From the NCBI RefSeq assembly GCF_023952475.1, contig NZ_JALHRX010000001.1, positions 372,001-436,000 of the forward strand: 64,000 nucleotides of DNA. Reading direction: 5' to 3'. This DNA is from Cupriavidus sp. WGlv3. Its GTDB lineage: Bacteria > Pseudomonadota > Gammaproteobacteria > Burkholderiales > Burkholderiaceae. Below are positions 26,762-35,402 of this stretch, one piece after another. The notes beneath the pieces were generated by a model that saw nothing but the letters and a program-made list of their open reading frames with translations, had not been told where the DNA came from and ran no database searches. A program made the position numbers and the translations under genes. Position 1 is the first letter of the stretch. The number at the start of each line of letters is the position of its first letter.

Positions 26762-28210
26762 ATGGAACTGCACCTGGCCCTGGACCATGCCGGCGACCTG
26801 ACCGCGCAGATCGTCCACCACATCCGCGACGCGATCCAGGGCGGCCGGCTCGAAGCCGGCGCGCGCATGCCGCCCTCGCGCCTGCTCGGCACGCAACTGG
26901 GCGTGGCGCGCAAGACCGTGACCACCGCCTATGAGCGGCTGGTGGCGGAAGGCTGGCTGCACGCGCGCGTCGGCGACGGCACCTATGTCGCGCCGGGGCT
27001 GGCGCGGCCGGCGGTGCGTATCGCCGCGGCGCCGGTGCTGCCGCCGGCGGTGCAGCGCTGGCTGGCCGTGCCGACTCCGTTCCTGGGGCCAACGGGCGGC
27101 GCCCGCTATGCCTTCCAGCCCGGGCAGGCCGATACCACCCGCTTTCCGCATGAAGCCTGGTCGCGCTGCGTACGCGCGGCGCTCACGGCTGAGCGCACAC
27201 GTGCGCCCGGCCCGGCCGATCCTGCCGGCGAGATGCCGCTGCGCCAGGCGATCGCGCGCCATATCGCCTTTACCCGCGGCGTGCAGAGCGCGCCGACCGA
27301 CATCCTCGTCACCAGCGGCGCGCAGCAGGGCATCGACCTGCTGGCCCGGCTGCTGCTCGGGCCGGGCGCGGTGGTGGCGATCGAGGACCCCGGCTATCCG
27401 ATGGCACGCGCCTTGTTCCAGGGCCTTGGCGCGCGCGTCGTGCCGGTGCCGGTCGACGACGAAGGCCTGGTAGTGGTAGCGCTGCCCAACGACGCCACCC
27501 TGGTCTATGTCACGCCCTCGCACCAGTCGCCGCTGGGCGTGCCGATGAGCCTGGCGCGGCGCCAGGCCCTGCTCGACTGGGCCGCGCGCCGCCATGCGGT
27601 GATCCTGGAAGATGACTACGACAGCGAGTTCCGCTACGGCGGCCAGGCGCTGGATGCGCTGCAGACGCTGGACCGGCACGGCCGCGTGGTCTACCTGGGC
27701 ACGTTCTCCAAGACCCTGGCGGCCAACCTGCGGGGCGGCTATGTGGTGGTACCGCCGTGGCTGATGCCGGCGGCGCGCAAGGTCAAGCACCTGATGGACT
27801 GGTACACGCCGACGCTGCTGCAGCAGGCGCTGGCGCGCTTCCTGTCCGAGGGTCACCTGCTGCGCCATATCCGGCGTTCGCACGCGCGCCATGCCCAGCG
27901 TCGCGCGCGCTTGCTGGCACGGCTGCAGGGCGACCTGTCACCGTGGCTGGAGCCGCTGCCGGCGGTGGCCGGCTTCCACCTGGCGGCACGGCTGCGGGTG
28001 CCGGTCGCCACCGAGGCGCTGGTGTCGATGGCGCGGCTGGCGGACCTGGAACTGGCCACGCTGGACCCGTGCTATGCCAGTCCGCCAGCCAGTTGCGCCG
28101 GGCTGCTGCTTGGCTTCGGCGCGATCGATCTGCTGGATATCGACCCTGCCCTGGACCGGCTGGCGATGGTACTCTCTGCCTTGGCTCCCACCCCGCCGCG
28201 CCCCGCGTGA
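26762..28210 (+). CDS. MocR-type GntR regulator (PdxR-like) with aminotransferase domain
   Basis: A 482-residue regulator. The N-terminal GntR domain (HHIRDAIQGGRLEAG, MPPSRLLGTQLGVARKTV, GDGTYVAP) is followed by the fold-type I aminotransferase domain: SGAQQGIDLLARLLLGPG, EDPGYPMARALF, YVTPSHQSPLG, EDDYDSEFRYGG and TFSKTLAANLRGGY, with the PLP lysine in FSK. This is the common PdxR/GabR-like layout. No pdxS/pdxT or gab genes are nearby; the only divergent target is the AhpD-like gene. I infer control of that gene, with an unknown effector. Confidence 0.9.
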   Translation: MELHLALDHAGDLTAQIVHHIRDAIQGGRLEAGARMPPSRLLGTQLGVARKTVTTAYERLVAEGWLHARVGDGTYVAPGLARPAVRIAAAPVLPPAVQRWLAVPTPFLGPTGGARYAFQPGQADTTRFPHEAWSRCVRAALTAERTRAPGPADPAGEMPLRQAIARHIAFTRGVQSAPTDILVTSGAQQGIDLLARLLLGPGAVVAIEDPGYPMARALFQGLGARVVPVPVDDEGLVVVALPNDATLVYVTPSHQSPLGVPMSLARRQALLDWAARRHAVILEDDYDSEFRYGGQALDALQTLDRHGRVVYLGTFSKTLAANLRGGYVVVPPWLMPAARKVKHLMDWYTPTLLQQALARFLSEGHLLRHIRRSHARHAQRRARLLARLQGDLSPWLEPLPAVAGFHLAARLRVPVATEALVSMARLADLELATLDPCYASPPASCAGLLLGFGAIDLLDIDPALDRLAMVLSALAPTPPRPA

Positions 28211-28364
28211 TGCGGCCGGCACCGGGAGACGCCAGCCACGCACGGCAAGCGGGTGACACACCTGCGACATGGCGCCTCAGTCATGCTTGCCGGGCGAATT
28301 TGCTGTGAACAAAACGGATGTACGAAAGTCTCATTCGCACTTCCAAACAACCCGAGTCGCGTTC

Positions 28365-28673
28365 ATGACCAAGCGTTTGTTGTCCGCCATGCGTCAGTAC
28401 GCATGGTTTGCAGGGGTGAAGCACCATGTCGTGCAGGGCGTCGAAGCCCTGGCCGAGTTGCTCAAGTCCCCTTCCGCCGCGGCGCGCGCCGTCGCGGCCA
28501 TCGTTGCCGAAACCGAGCAGGGCGTACAGGTCTGGGTCTCGTACTTCGGCAAGCCGCTGGACCCGCACACCAACTATGTGCTGTGGCCGAACCGGGCGTT
28601 GCGTCCGGCGCGGCGGCGCATCCAGGCCTCCCCCATCGAGCTGTTGCAGAACCAGCGACGGCGCGACGACTAG
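28365..28673 (+). CDS. Uncharacterised 102-aa protein
   Basis: A basic small protein (MTKRLLSAMRQYAWFAGV), with a helical middle (VEALAELLKSPSAAARAVAAIVAE) and the conserved-looking VWVSYFGKPLDPHTNYVLWPNRALRPA. I recognise no family. There is no clear ribosome-binding site for the ATG at 28365, so the start is uncertain. It ends 80 bp before another small gene. The non-repetitive C-terminal half favours a real protein. Confidence 0.5.
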   Translation: MTKRLLSAMRQYAWFAGVKHHVVQGVEALAELLKSPSAAARAVAAIVAETEQGVQVWVSYFGKPLDPHTNYVLWPNRALRPARRRIQASPIELLQNQRRRDD

Positions 28674-28753
28674 TTGCCCCGCGCAGGCCATTCCGGGCAG
28701 GCGGCGCCTTCACTACAATGGTTGGGGTATGCCGTCATCGACAAGGAGCCGAC

Positions 28754-29035
28754 ATGTCCGAACCGCTACACGACGAAGCGCTGGTCAATCTCTACCTGGA
28801 ACGCATCTCGGCCCTGTCGGTCAGCGCCTTCGATGGTGCCGACGTCAGCGGCGAACTCGATGCGGTGATGCGCGAAGCCGTGACCAGCTGCCAGGCCGCC
28901 GGCGGGCCGCAGGCACAGGGAACGCTGACGGTGCTCGCCGCGCGCTTGCGCGATCGCGCCGATGCCGCCGATCGCGAAGACCAGCCGCTGGTGCGCGATA
29001 CCTTCAGGCTTGCGGCGGAACGCGTGCCGGCCTGA
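28754..29035 (+). CDS. Uncharacterised 93-aa acidic protein
   Basis: A soluble, acidic, mainly helical protein (MSEPLHDEALVNLYLERIS, DREDQPLVRDTFRLAAERV). No family is recognised. AAGGAG (28743-28748) is ideally placed before the ATG, which decides this start against the longer in-frame GTG far upstream. It is the second of two small same-strand genes upstream of the initiator tRNA on the opposite strand. Confidence 0.65.
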   Translation: MSEPLHDEALVNLYLERISALSVSAFDGADVSGELDAVMREAVTSCQAAGGPQAQGTLTVLAARLRDRADAADREDQPLVRDTFRLAAERVPA

Positions 29036-29174
29036 CGCTCAGGCGCTGCAAGTCCATGCGTGCACTGGCCGCATTGTCATCGATGTCAAAACACTAAGGG
29101 AATCCGGCCGGTCGGCCTGCGGAACAACGCTTGAGGAATTGCGGCGGTTGCCGCGGATGGCTGCTGCCAGGCGT

Positions 29175-29250
29175 TGGTTGCGGGGGCAGGACTTGAACCT
29201 GCGACCTTCGGGTTATGAGCCCGACGAGCTGCCAACTGCTCCACCCCGCG
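29175..29250 (-). tRNA. Initiator tRNA-fMet (anticodon CAT)
   Basis: Read on the minus strand, it has the initiator features: an unpaired C1 against A72 at the end of the acceptor stem (CGCGGGG ... CCCCGCA), three consecutive G:C pairs in the anticodon stem (GGGCTCATAACCC) with CAT, and encoded CCA. Length is 76 nt. A promoter with TTGCCA and CATAAT boxes lies upstream. Confidence 0.97.
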
Positions 29251-29264
29251 TCTGAAGGAGATGG

Positions 29265-29293
29265 ATTATGGGTGATCCGCCGGCGCATGGCAA
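29265..29293 (-). promoter_or_regulatory. Promoter of the initiator tRNA
   Basis: On the minus strand TTGCCA (29288-29293), 17-bp spacer, CATAAT (29265-29270), ending 15 bp before the tRNA 5' end. Confidence 0.65.
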
Positions 29294-29390
29294 GCACTAT
29301 TTGCGTCGGCGCATCAAATTGTTCTCCGCCGCGGGCAAATCGATACATCACAACGTGATATAAACCGCTGCGCGCGATGGCTTGCCGCGC

Positions 29391-29651
29391 TTATTCAGCA
29401 GGCCCCAGCAGGCGATCAACCAGCGCATAGCCGGCGCCGAAGGCGGCCACCTCGGCCGCATGGCGCGTGGCGAACTGCTGCGGCCCGCTGGCGAGCAGTT
29501 CGGTATCGCCCGCATCGGCCGGATCGGCACCTTCCTGCGATACGCGTACTTCATAGCCCCAGCGGCCGATGCTGTCCTGCCCCTGCGGCGACACCAGGAC
29601 GTAGACGTCCATGCCGCGATATGCCTCGACGCGCCAGTCTGCGTTTTCCAT
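29391..29651 (-). CDS. Uncharacterised 86-aa protein
   Basis: A small soluble protein starting MENADWRVEAYRGMDVYVLV. The N-terminal half is beta-rich (YVLVSPQGQDSIGRWGYEVRVS) and the end is helical (ATRHAAEVAAFGAGYALVDRLL). No family is recognised with certainty. GGGAG is 8 bp before the ATG. It lies between the initiator tRNA promoter and tRNA-Arg. Codon use and site support a real gene; function is unknown. Confidence 0.6.
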   Translation of the reverse strand: MENADWRVEAYRGMDVYVLVSPQGQDSIGRWGYEVRVSQEGADPADAGDTELLASGPQQFATRHAAEVAAFGAGYALVDRLLGPAE

Positions 29652-29762
29652 GCGCCCGACTCCCGATCCGTGATGGTTCTTCGAGACTAGGAGGCGCCAC
29701 GCGCGACCGCAAGGCATAACGCGAGCGCGCGGCAAGACGGCACGCACACTTGAGCGGCAAAG

Positions 29763-29798
29763 AAAAAGGGCTTCCGTTTCCGGAAGCCCTTTTTCTTT
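29763..29798 (-). terminator. Rho-independent terminator of tRNA-Arg
   Basis: A 14-bp perfect stem AAAAAGGGCTTCCG/CGGAAGCCCTTTTT with TTTC loop, followed on the minus strand by further T and C residues; it could also work on the plus strand. Confidence 0.9.
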
Positions 29799-29807
29799 CT
29801 GCATAGG

Positions 29808-29884
29808 TGGCGCGGCTGGCAGGATTCGAACCCACGACCCCTTGGTTCGTAGCCAAGTACTCTATCCAACTGAGCTACAGCCGC
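29808..29884 (-). tRNA. tRNA-Arg (anticodon ACG)
   Basis: A 77-nt cloverleaf on the minus strand: acceptor GCGGCTG/CAGCCGC with encoded CCA, D arm AGCTCAGTTGGATAGAG, anticodon stem CTTGG/CCAAG with loop CTACGAA (ACG, wobble A expected to be edited to inosine), T arm GGTTCGAATCC. It is a single-gene unit. Confidence 0.97.
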
Positions 29885-29897
29885 ACGCGAGAAAAAG

Positions 29898-29925
29898 ATT
29901 ATAACCGAGTTTTCGTTTTTGTGAA
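29898..29925 (-). promoter_or_regulatory. Promoter of tRNA-Arg
   Basis: On the minus strand TTCACA (29920-29925), 16-bp A-rich spacer, perfect TATAAT (29898-29903), 13 bp before the tRNA 5' end. Confidence 0.75.
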
Positions 29926-30040
29926 GCCCCCTTCCAACTTTTTTGTGATCTTTATTGGGTCGGGTCGATGCGGCCCGCCCCCGGGGCAGCCTGCCAGCAG
30001 GCTTTTCCTATAATGGCAGACTGAAGAAGTGATCCGGACC

Positions 30041-30604
30041 ATGAACAAGGCATTTGTTAAAGAGTCCTCGGGCGACGAGGACGACGATCTTCCCGAAGGC
30101 GCAGCACCGCTCCCACCCGGCACCAAGAACTACATCACCGCGGACGGCTATGCGCGCCTGCGCGATGAGCTGATGCACCTGATCGATGTCGAGCGGCCCG
30201 ACGTGGTGCAGATCGTCTCGTGGGCGGCGTCCAATGGCGACCGCTCCGAGAATGGCGACTATCTCTATGGCAAGAAACGCCTGCGCGAGATCGACCGCCG
30301 CATCCGCTTCCTGACGCGCCGCCTGGACAAGGCCGAAGTGGTCGACCCGTCCCTGCAGGGCGACAACGACCAGATCTTCTTTGGCGCCACCGTCACCTAC
30401 GCGCACGCCTCGGGCGAAGAAACCACCATCACCATCGTCGGCATGGACGAGGTCGACCTCGACCACAACCACGTCAGCTGGATTTCGCCGATCGCCAAGG
30501 CGCTGCTCAAGGCGCGCGAAGGCGACACCGTGGCGTTGCGCACGCCGGCCGGCGTCGAGCAGATCGATATCCTGGAAGTCCGCTACCCGGCGCGCAAGCA
30601 GTAA
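30041..30604 (+). CDS. greB: Transcription elongation factor GreB
   Basis: Stimulates the RNA-cleavage activity of backtracked RNA polymerase. The 187 residues have an acidic N-terminal extension (MNKAFVKESSGDEDDD) then the GreA/GreB coiled coil: ITADGYARLRDEL, NGDRSENGDYLYGKKRLREID at its tip with the conserved acidic residues, and the C-terminal FKBP-like domain (ATVTYAHASGEE, SWISPIAKALLKAREGD). The ATG at 30041 gives the standard MNKAF start; the GTG at 30029 adds four codons. A perfect TATAAT at 30009-30014 lies 27 bp before the start. It converges on spoT. Confidence 0.96.
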   Translation: MNKAFVKESSGDEDDDLPEGAAPLPPGTKNYITADGYARLRDELMHLIDVERPDVVQIVSWAASNGDRSENGDYLYGKKRLREIDRRIRFLTRRLDKAEVVDPSLQGDNDQIFFGATVTYAHASGEETTITIVGMDEVDLDHNHVSWISPIAKALLKAREGDTVALRTPAGVEQIDILEVRYPARKQ

Positions 30605-30619
30605 GCCGGCGCCGGCGCT

Positions 30620-33157
30620 TCAATTGTCGTTGCGGTCGCGGAAGATGCGGATGACGTCGGGGTTGCGGCGCAGCCCGCGCATCACGTTGGCCAGGTGCAG
30701 GCGGTTCTGCACCTGGATGATGAACTGCATGTAGGTGGCTTCCTGCTGGCCGGCGTCCTGCTGTTCCATCGCCACGTGGGCAACGTTGGCGTCGGCGGCG
30801 GTCAGGTCCGCCGCGACGCGCGCGACGATGCCCTTGACGTTGCGCACCATCACCTTGATCGACACATCGAAGGCGCGCGTGGTCTTCTTGGCCCACATGA
30901 CCTCGATCCAGTGCTCCGGATCCTTGCTGTGCAGGCGCTTGGCGATCTTGCAGTCCTGCACGTGGATCTGCAGCCCTTCGCCCTTGCCCAGGTATCCGAC
31001 GATGGAATCGCCCGGAATCGGGCGGCAGCACGCCGAGAAGATGATCGACATGCCCTCGTCGCCGGTGATCGGCACCGCGGGCGCTTCCTCGCCGGCAAAG
31101 GTCTGCACCGCCGCCAGCAGCGCGCTGTCGACATCGCCGGACAGCTCCTGCAGCAGGATCTCCATGCGCTTGGCCACCACCGCCGGCACGCGCCGGCCCA
31201 GCGCCAGGTCGGCGAAGATGTCTTCGCGCTGCTTGTTGCCGGTCCACTGGATCATGCGGTCCCACACCGACTGCGGCACCGCCTTCAGCTCGATGCCGAG
31301 CTGGCGCGCCGACTGCTCCAGCAGGCGCTCGCCCAGCTGGATCGCCTCGTCCAGCTTGGTGGTCTTCAGGTAGTGGCGGATCGCCGCGCGCGCCTTGCCG
31401 GTGCGCACGAACGACAGCCACGCCGGATTCGGCTTGGAGTACGGCGCCGTCACCACCTCGACGATGTCGCCGCTCTTGAGCTCGGTGCGCAGCGGCAGCA
31501 TCTCGTTGTTGATCTTGACCGCGACGCACTGGTTGCCCAGGTCGCTGTGCACCGCGTAGGCAAAGTCCAGCGCGGTGGCGCCGCGCGGCAGCGCGCGGAT
31601 ATGGCCCTTGGGCGTGAACACGTAGACCGCGTCCGGGAACAGGTCGATCTTGACGTGCTCGAGGAATTCCTGCGAATCGCCGGTCTGGCTCTGGATATCG
31701 AGCAGCGACTGCAGCCACTGGTGCGCCTGCTGCTGGATATCGTTGGCGTGGTCGGCCTGGTGCTTGTACATCCAGTGCGCGGCCACGCCGGCCTCGGCGA
31801 TCTGGTGCATGTCGCGCGTGCGGATCTGGAACTCCACCGGCGTGCCGAACGGCCCCACCAGCGTGGTGTGCAGCGACTGGTAGCCGTTGATCTTGGGGAT
31901 CGCGATGTAGTCCTTGAACTTGCCCGGCATCGGCTTGTACAGCCCATGCAGCGCGCCCATCGCCATGTAGCAGTGCATCTGCGTTTCCACCACCACGCGG
32001 AAACCGTACACGTCCAGCACCTGCGAGAACGACAGCTGCTTGTCGTGCATCTTGCGGTAGATGCTGTACAGCGTCTTCTCGCGCCCGGACAGCTCGGCGA
32101 CGATGCCGGCATCGGCCAGCCCCTTCTGCGCGGCCTCGAGGATGCGCTTGACCACTTCGCGCCGGTTGCCGCGCGCGGCCTTGACCGCTTTTTCGAGCGT
32201 GGCGTAACGGAACGGCGAGCCGACCTTGAACGACAGCTCCTGCAGCTCGCGGTAGATCGTGTTGAGACCGAGACGGTGCGCGATCGGCGCATAGATCTCC
32301 ATGGTCTCGAGCGCGATGCGGCGGCGCTTCTCCGGCGGCACGAAGTCGAGCGTGCGCATGTTGTGCGTACGGTCGGCCAGTTTCACCAGGATCACGCGCA
32401 CGTCGCGCGCCATCGCCAGCAGCATCTTGCGGAAGCTCTCCGCCTGCGCCTGCTCGCGGCTCTGGAATTCGAGCTTGTCCAGCTTGGTCAGGCCATCGAC
32501 CAGTTCGGCGACCTTGGGGCCGAATTTCTCGGCCAGCTCGCTCTTGGTGATGCCCTGGTCTTCCATCACATCGTGCAGCAGCGCCGCCATGATGGACTGC
32601 ACGTCCAGCTTCCAGTCCGCGCACAGCTCAGCCACCGCCACCGGATGGGTGATGTAGGGCTCGCCGCTCTGGCGGTACTGGCCCAGGTGGGCCTCGTCGG
32701 AAAACTGGAAGGCCTCGCGCACGCGCGCCAGGTCGGGCGCCTTCAGGTACGCGAGCTTCTCCATCAGCCGGGTGATGGAGATGACCTGCTGGCGCGGCGG
32801 CACCGCCGGCTGCGAGGTCGGGCCGAAGAAGTGCCGGTATGACTGCGCCAGCACTGCATCGATAAACAGGCTGTCGGCTGCCGGCGGCGCCACTTGCTGC
32901 ACCGCGGCCAGTTCGTCCTGCACTGCCGCGCCGCGCGCCTTGCCCGGTGCCAGCGCGGGCGCGACGGCGCGCTCGCCGACGACATCGTCGCCGAGCGGAT
33001 CGGGAAGATTGGGAGCGCCGGTGCGCGCGTTCACGGAAGACTGGCCCGGAATGGTGCGCTTACGCGCCGCGGGCGGGGCCGCATCGCCAGGCGCCGGCAC
33101 GACGGCGGTCGGCGACGGCTGGGATGGAGGCTTGGAGGGCGGATGCGGCGATGGCAT
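30620..33157 (-). CDS. spoT: Bifunctional (p)ppGpp synthetase/hydrolase SpoT
   Basis: Makes and degrades the alarmone (p)ppGpp in the stringent response. The 845 residues have a proline-rich N-terminal extension of about 110, then the HD hydrolase (ITHPVAVAELCADW, LLHDVMEDQG, LADRTHNMRT), the synthetase (GFRVVVET, PGKFKDYIAIPKINGYQSLHTT with the KxKD-type charge pattern of bifunctional enzymes), a TGS domain (DLFPDAVYVFTPKG), a helical region and a C-terminal ACT domain. Both catalytic centres look intact. It is first to last in a block with rpoZ and gmk upstream, the usual gmk-rpoZ-spoT order. Start by family extent is uncertain because the N-terminal tail is variable. Confidence 0.95.
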   Translation of the reverse strand: MPSPHPPSKPPSQPSPTAVVPAPGDAAPPAARKRTIPGQSSVNARTGAPNLPDPLGDDVVGERAVAPALAPGKARGAAVQDELAAVQQVAPPAADSLFIDAVLAQSYRHFFGPTSQPAVPPRQQVISITRLMEKLAYLKAPDLARVREAFQFSDEAHLGQYRQSGEPYITHPVAVAELCADWKLDVQSIMAALLHDVMEDQGITKSELAEKFGPKVAELVDGLTKLDKLEFQSREQAQAESFRKMLLAMARDVRVILVKLADRTHNMRTLDFVPPEKRRRIALETMEIYAPIAHRLGLNTIYRELQELSFKVGSPFRYATLEKAVKAARGNRREVVKRILEAAQKGLADAGIVAELSGREKTLYSIYRKMHDKQLSFSQVLDVYGFRVVVETQMHCYMAMGALHGLYKPMPGKFKDYIAIPKINGYQSLHTTLVGPFGTPVEFQIRTRDMHQIAEAGVAAHWMYKHQADHANDIQQQAHQWLQSLLDIQSQTGDSQEFLEHVKIDLFPDAVYVFTPKGHIRALPRGATALDFAYAVHSDLGNQCVAVKINNEMLPLRTELKSGDIVEVVTAPYSKPNPAWLSFVRTGKARAAIRHYLKTTKLDEAIQLGERLLEQSARQLGIELKAVPQSVWDRMIQWTGNKQREDIFADLALGRRVPAVVAKRMEILLQELSGDVDSALLAAVQTFAGEEAPAVPITGDEGMSIIFSACCRPIPGDSIVGYLGKGEGLQIHVQDCKIAKRLHSKDPEHWIEVMWAKKTTRAFDVSIKVMVRNVKGIVARVAADLTAADANVAHVAMEQQDAGQQEATYMQFIIQVQNRLHLANVMRGLRRNPDVIRIFRDRNDN

Positions 33158-33239
33158 GGCGGCGGCCCGGGAAATCCAGCTGGGGAGCCTGGAACAGTGC
33201 TGGCACGATGCAGGGATGAGCCATGGGCCGCCTGGTCGA

Positions 33240-33443
33240 TCAGGTCGGGACCTTTTTCAGCATCTCGATGCCGACCTGGCCCGACGCGATCTCGCGCAGT
33301 GCCACCACGGTCGGCTTGTCCTTCGCTTCGACCTTGGGCGTGTGGCCCTGCACCAGCTGGCGCGCACGGTACGTGGCCGCCAGCGCGAGCTCGAAACGAT
33401 TCGGAATGTGTTTCAGACAATCTTCGACGGTAATACGCGCCAT
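33240..33443 (-). CDS. rpoZ: RNA polymerase omega subunit
   Basis: The 67-residue omega subunit, which helps fold and stabilise beta' and forms part of ppGpp binding site 1. [30 protein letters not shown] is the family start; in short form, ARITVEDCL and [16 protein letters not shown] is 6 bp upstream of the ATG at 33443. It lies between gmk and spoT, as in most proteobacteria, linking the ppGpp target and the ppGpp enzyme in one transcription unit. Confidence 0.96.
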
Positions 33444-33548
33444 ATCAAATCCACCTTGGGACAAAACCTTACGTTGGGTTGCTATTTTACAGCACGCGGC
33501 GGGAAACGCCGCCGGCGCCCCGCGCGGCTGTCATCGGCAGGCATCGTT

Positions 33549-34235
33549 TCAGTGGATGCCAAGCTCGATGAACAGCTCCGCGTGTCGCGCCTTCTGCGAG
33601 GAAAAGCGTAGCCGCGTGGCGCTGATGATGTTGCGCAACTGCTCCAGCGCATCGTCGAACACCTCGTTGATGATGACGTAGTCCGACTCCGAGGCGTGGG
33701 CCATTTCGCTGCCCGCGGCCAGCAGGCGGCGCACGATCACGTTGGGCTCGTCCTGGCCGCGCTTCTTCAGGCGCTCTTCCAGCGCGGTCAGCGACGGCGG
33801 CAGGATGAAGATCTCCACCGCGTTGGAAAAACGCTGGTGCACCTGCTGCGCGCCCTGCCAGTCGATCTCGAGCAGCACGTCGTTGCCTTGCGCCATCTGC
33901 TGCTCGATCCACACGCGCGAGGTCGCGTAGTAGTTGCCGTGCACCTCGGCCCATTCCAGGAAGTCGCCGCGGTCGCGCGCGCTGCGGAAGGCGTCGACGG
34001 TGACGAAGTGATACTCGCGACCGTCCTCTTCGCCCGGGCGCGGCGCGCGCGTGGTGTGCGAGATCGACAGGCGGATGGCCGGGTCCTGCGCCAGCAGCGC
34101 GTTGACCAGCGTCGACTTGCCCGCGCCCGAGGGCGCCACCACCATGAAGAGGTTGCCGGGGTAGACGGTGTCGATGGCGGTGTGGGAGGTCGCGTGGGCG
34201 TTCGGATTGGCGGCCGTTGGAGAAGTTGGGCTCAT
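33549..34235 (-). CDS. gmk: Guanylate kinase
   Basis: Phosphorylates GMP to GDP with ATP. The 228 residues contain the P-loop [11 protein letters not shown] (about 33-43), the GMP-binding [11 protein letters not shown] and EYHFV region, and WQGAQQVH. A 26-residue N-terminal tail precedes the domain. It is the second gene of the yicC-gmk-rpoZ-spoT run, 18 bp after yicC and 105 bp before rpoZ. ppGpp is known to inhibit this enzyme in many bacteria, which fits its neighbours. Confidence 0.96.
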   Translation of the reverse strand: MSPTSPTAANPNAHATSHTAIDTVYPGNLFMVVAPSGAGKSTLVNALLAQDPAIRLSISHTTRAPRPGEEDGREYHFVTVDAFRSARDRGDFLEWAEVHGNYYATSRVWIEQQMAQGNDVLLEIDWQGAQQVHQRFSNAVEIFILPPSLTALEERLKKRGQDEPNVIVRRLLAAGSEMAHASESDYVIINEVFDDALEQLRNIISATRLRFSSQKARHAELFIELGIH

Positions 34236-34253
34236 GATGTTTCGGTGACTGTC

Positions 34254-35189
34254 TTACTCTAGATTCTGGACCTGCTCGCGCATCTGCTCGATCAGCAGCT
34301 TGAGCTCCATCGAGGCATCGGCCAGCTCCTTGGCGGCGGCCTTGGAGCCCAGCGTGTTGGCCTCGCGGTTGAGCTCCTGCATCATGAAGTCCAGGCGCTT
34401 GCCCACCTGGCCGCCCTTCTTCAGGATATGGCGCGTTTCGTTCAGGTGCGCCTGCAGCCGCGACAGCTCTTCGGCGATATCGATGCGGATGCCGTAGACG
34501 GTGGCTTCCTGGCGGATGCGCTCGGCGATCTCGTCGCGGCTCATCGACGGCATGCCGTTGGGCGCGGCCAGGTTGAAGGCCTCCTGCAGGCGCTCGGTCA
34601 GCTTTTCCTGGTGATGCGCGATCAGCTGCGGGATGGTCGGGGTCAGGCGCTCGACGATCGCCAGCATGGCGTCGATGCGCTCCGTCAGCGTGGCCTTGAG
34701 CGCGTCGCCCTCGCGCCGGCGCGCTTCGAGCAACTGGTCGAGCGCCTCGCGCGCGGCGCCGAGCACGGCCTCGCGCAGCGACTCCTGCGACAGCTCCGGC
34801 TCGACCAGCACGCCGGGCCAGCGCAGGATCTCGCCCATGCGCAGGGTGCCGGCGCTGCTGAAGGTGGCGGCCACGGTGGTTTCGAGCGCGCGGATCTGCG
34901 CCAGCAGTCCGTCGTTGAGCGCCAGCGTGGCGCCGCCGGCATCGGTGCGCTGCAAATTGATGCGGCATTCCAGCTTGCCGCGCGACAGCTGGGCCATCAG
35001 CATCTCGCGCAACGCCGGCTCGAACGCGCGGCACTCCTCGGGGGCCCGGAACAACAGGTCGAGGAAACGCGAATTGACAGTGCGGAATTCCACCGAAACA
35101 GACGCGGAGCGCCCGCTGGGCTCGCCCTGCGCGTTGGTCAATGGCGCCTGGCGCGTCGCCAGGCCGTAGCCTGTCATGCTGTGGATCAT
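34254..35189 (-). CDS. yicC: YicC/YloC family endoribonuclease
   Basis: A 311-residue protein of the YicC family, shown in E. coli and relatives to be an RNA endonuclease. It opens with MIHSMTGYG and has SVEFRTVNSRFLDL, the YicC N-terminal domain; the C terminus contains RLDFMMQELNREANTLGSKA, the DUF1732 signature. The start at 35189 gives the family's standard N terminus. The gene heads the gmk-rpoZ-spoT block and diverges from the protein kinase gene; upstream in-frame codons to 35294 are unconserved. Confidence 0.94.
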   Translation of the reverse strand: MIHSMTGYGLATRQAPLTNAQGEPSGRSASVSVEFRTVNSRFLDLLFRAPEECRAFEPALREMLMAQLSRGKLECRINLQRTDAGGATLALNDGLLAQIRALETTVAATFSSAGTLRMGEILRWPGVLVEPELSQESLREAVLGAAREALDQLLEARRREGDALKATLTERIDAMLAIVERLTPTIPQLIAHHQEKLTERLQEAFNLAAPNGMPSMSRDEIAERIRQEATVYGIRIDIAEELSRLQAHLNETRHILKKGGQVGKRLDFMMQELNREANTLGSKAAAKELADASMELKLLIEQMREQVQNLE

Positions 35190-35402
35190 TGGTTGTTCTC
35201 GTGATTGGCGCCGCACCGGCGCGAAGCGGCCGCGGCCTGCCGGTGGACGCCCGCTCGGCCGGCGCGCGGCGCAGCCTGCGGGGGGCGCCCTCAAAACGTT
35301 GAAAGGCGGGCAATAACGCCCGTATTTGTGTTCTTTACAAGTGACCGATTAGCCCGGACAATCCGGAGGCAAATCCGCGGGGGCAACTCCGGTCCTATTC
35401 CC

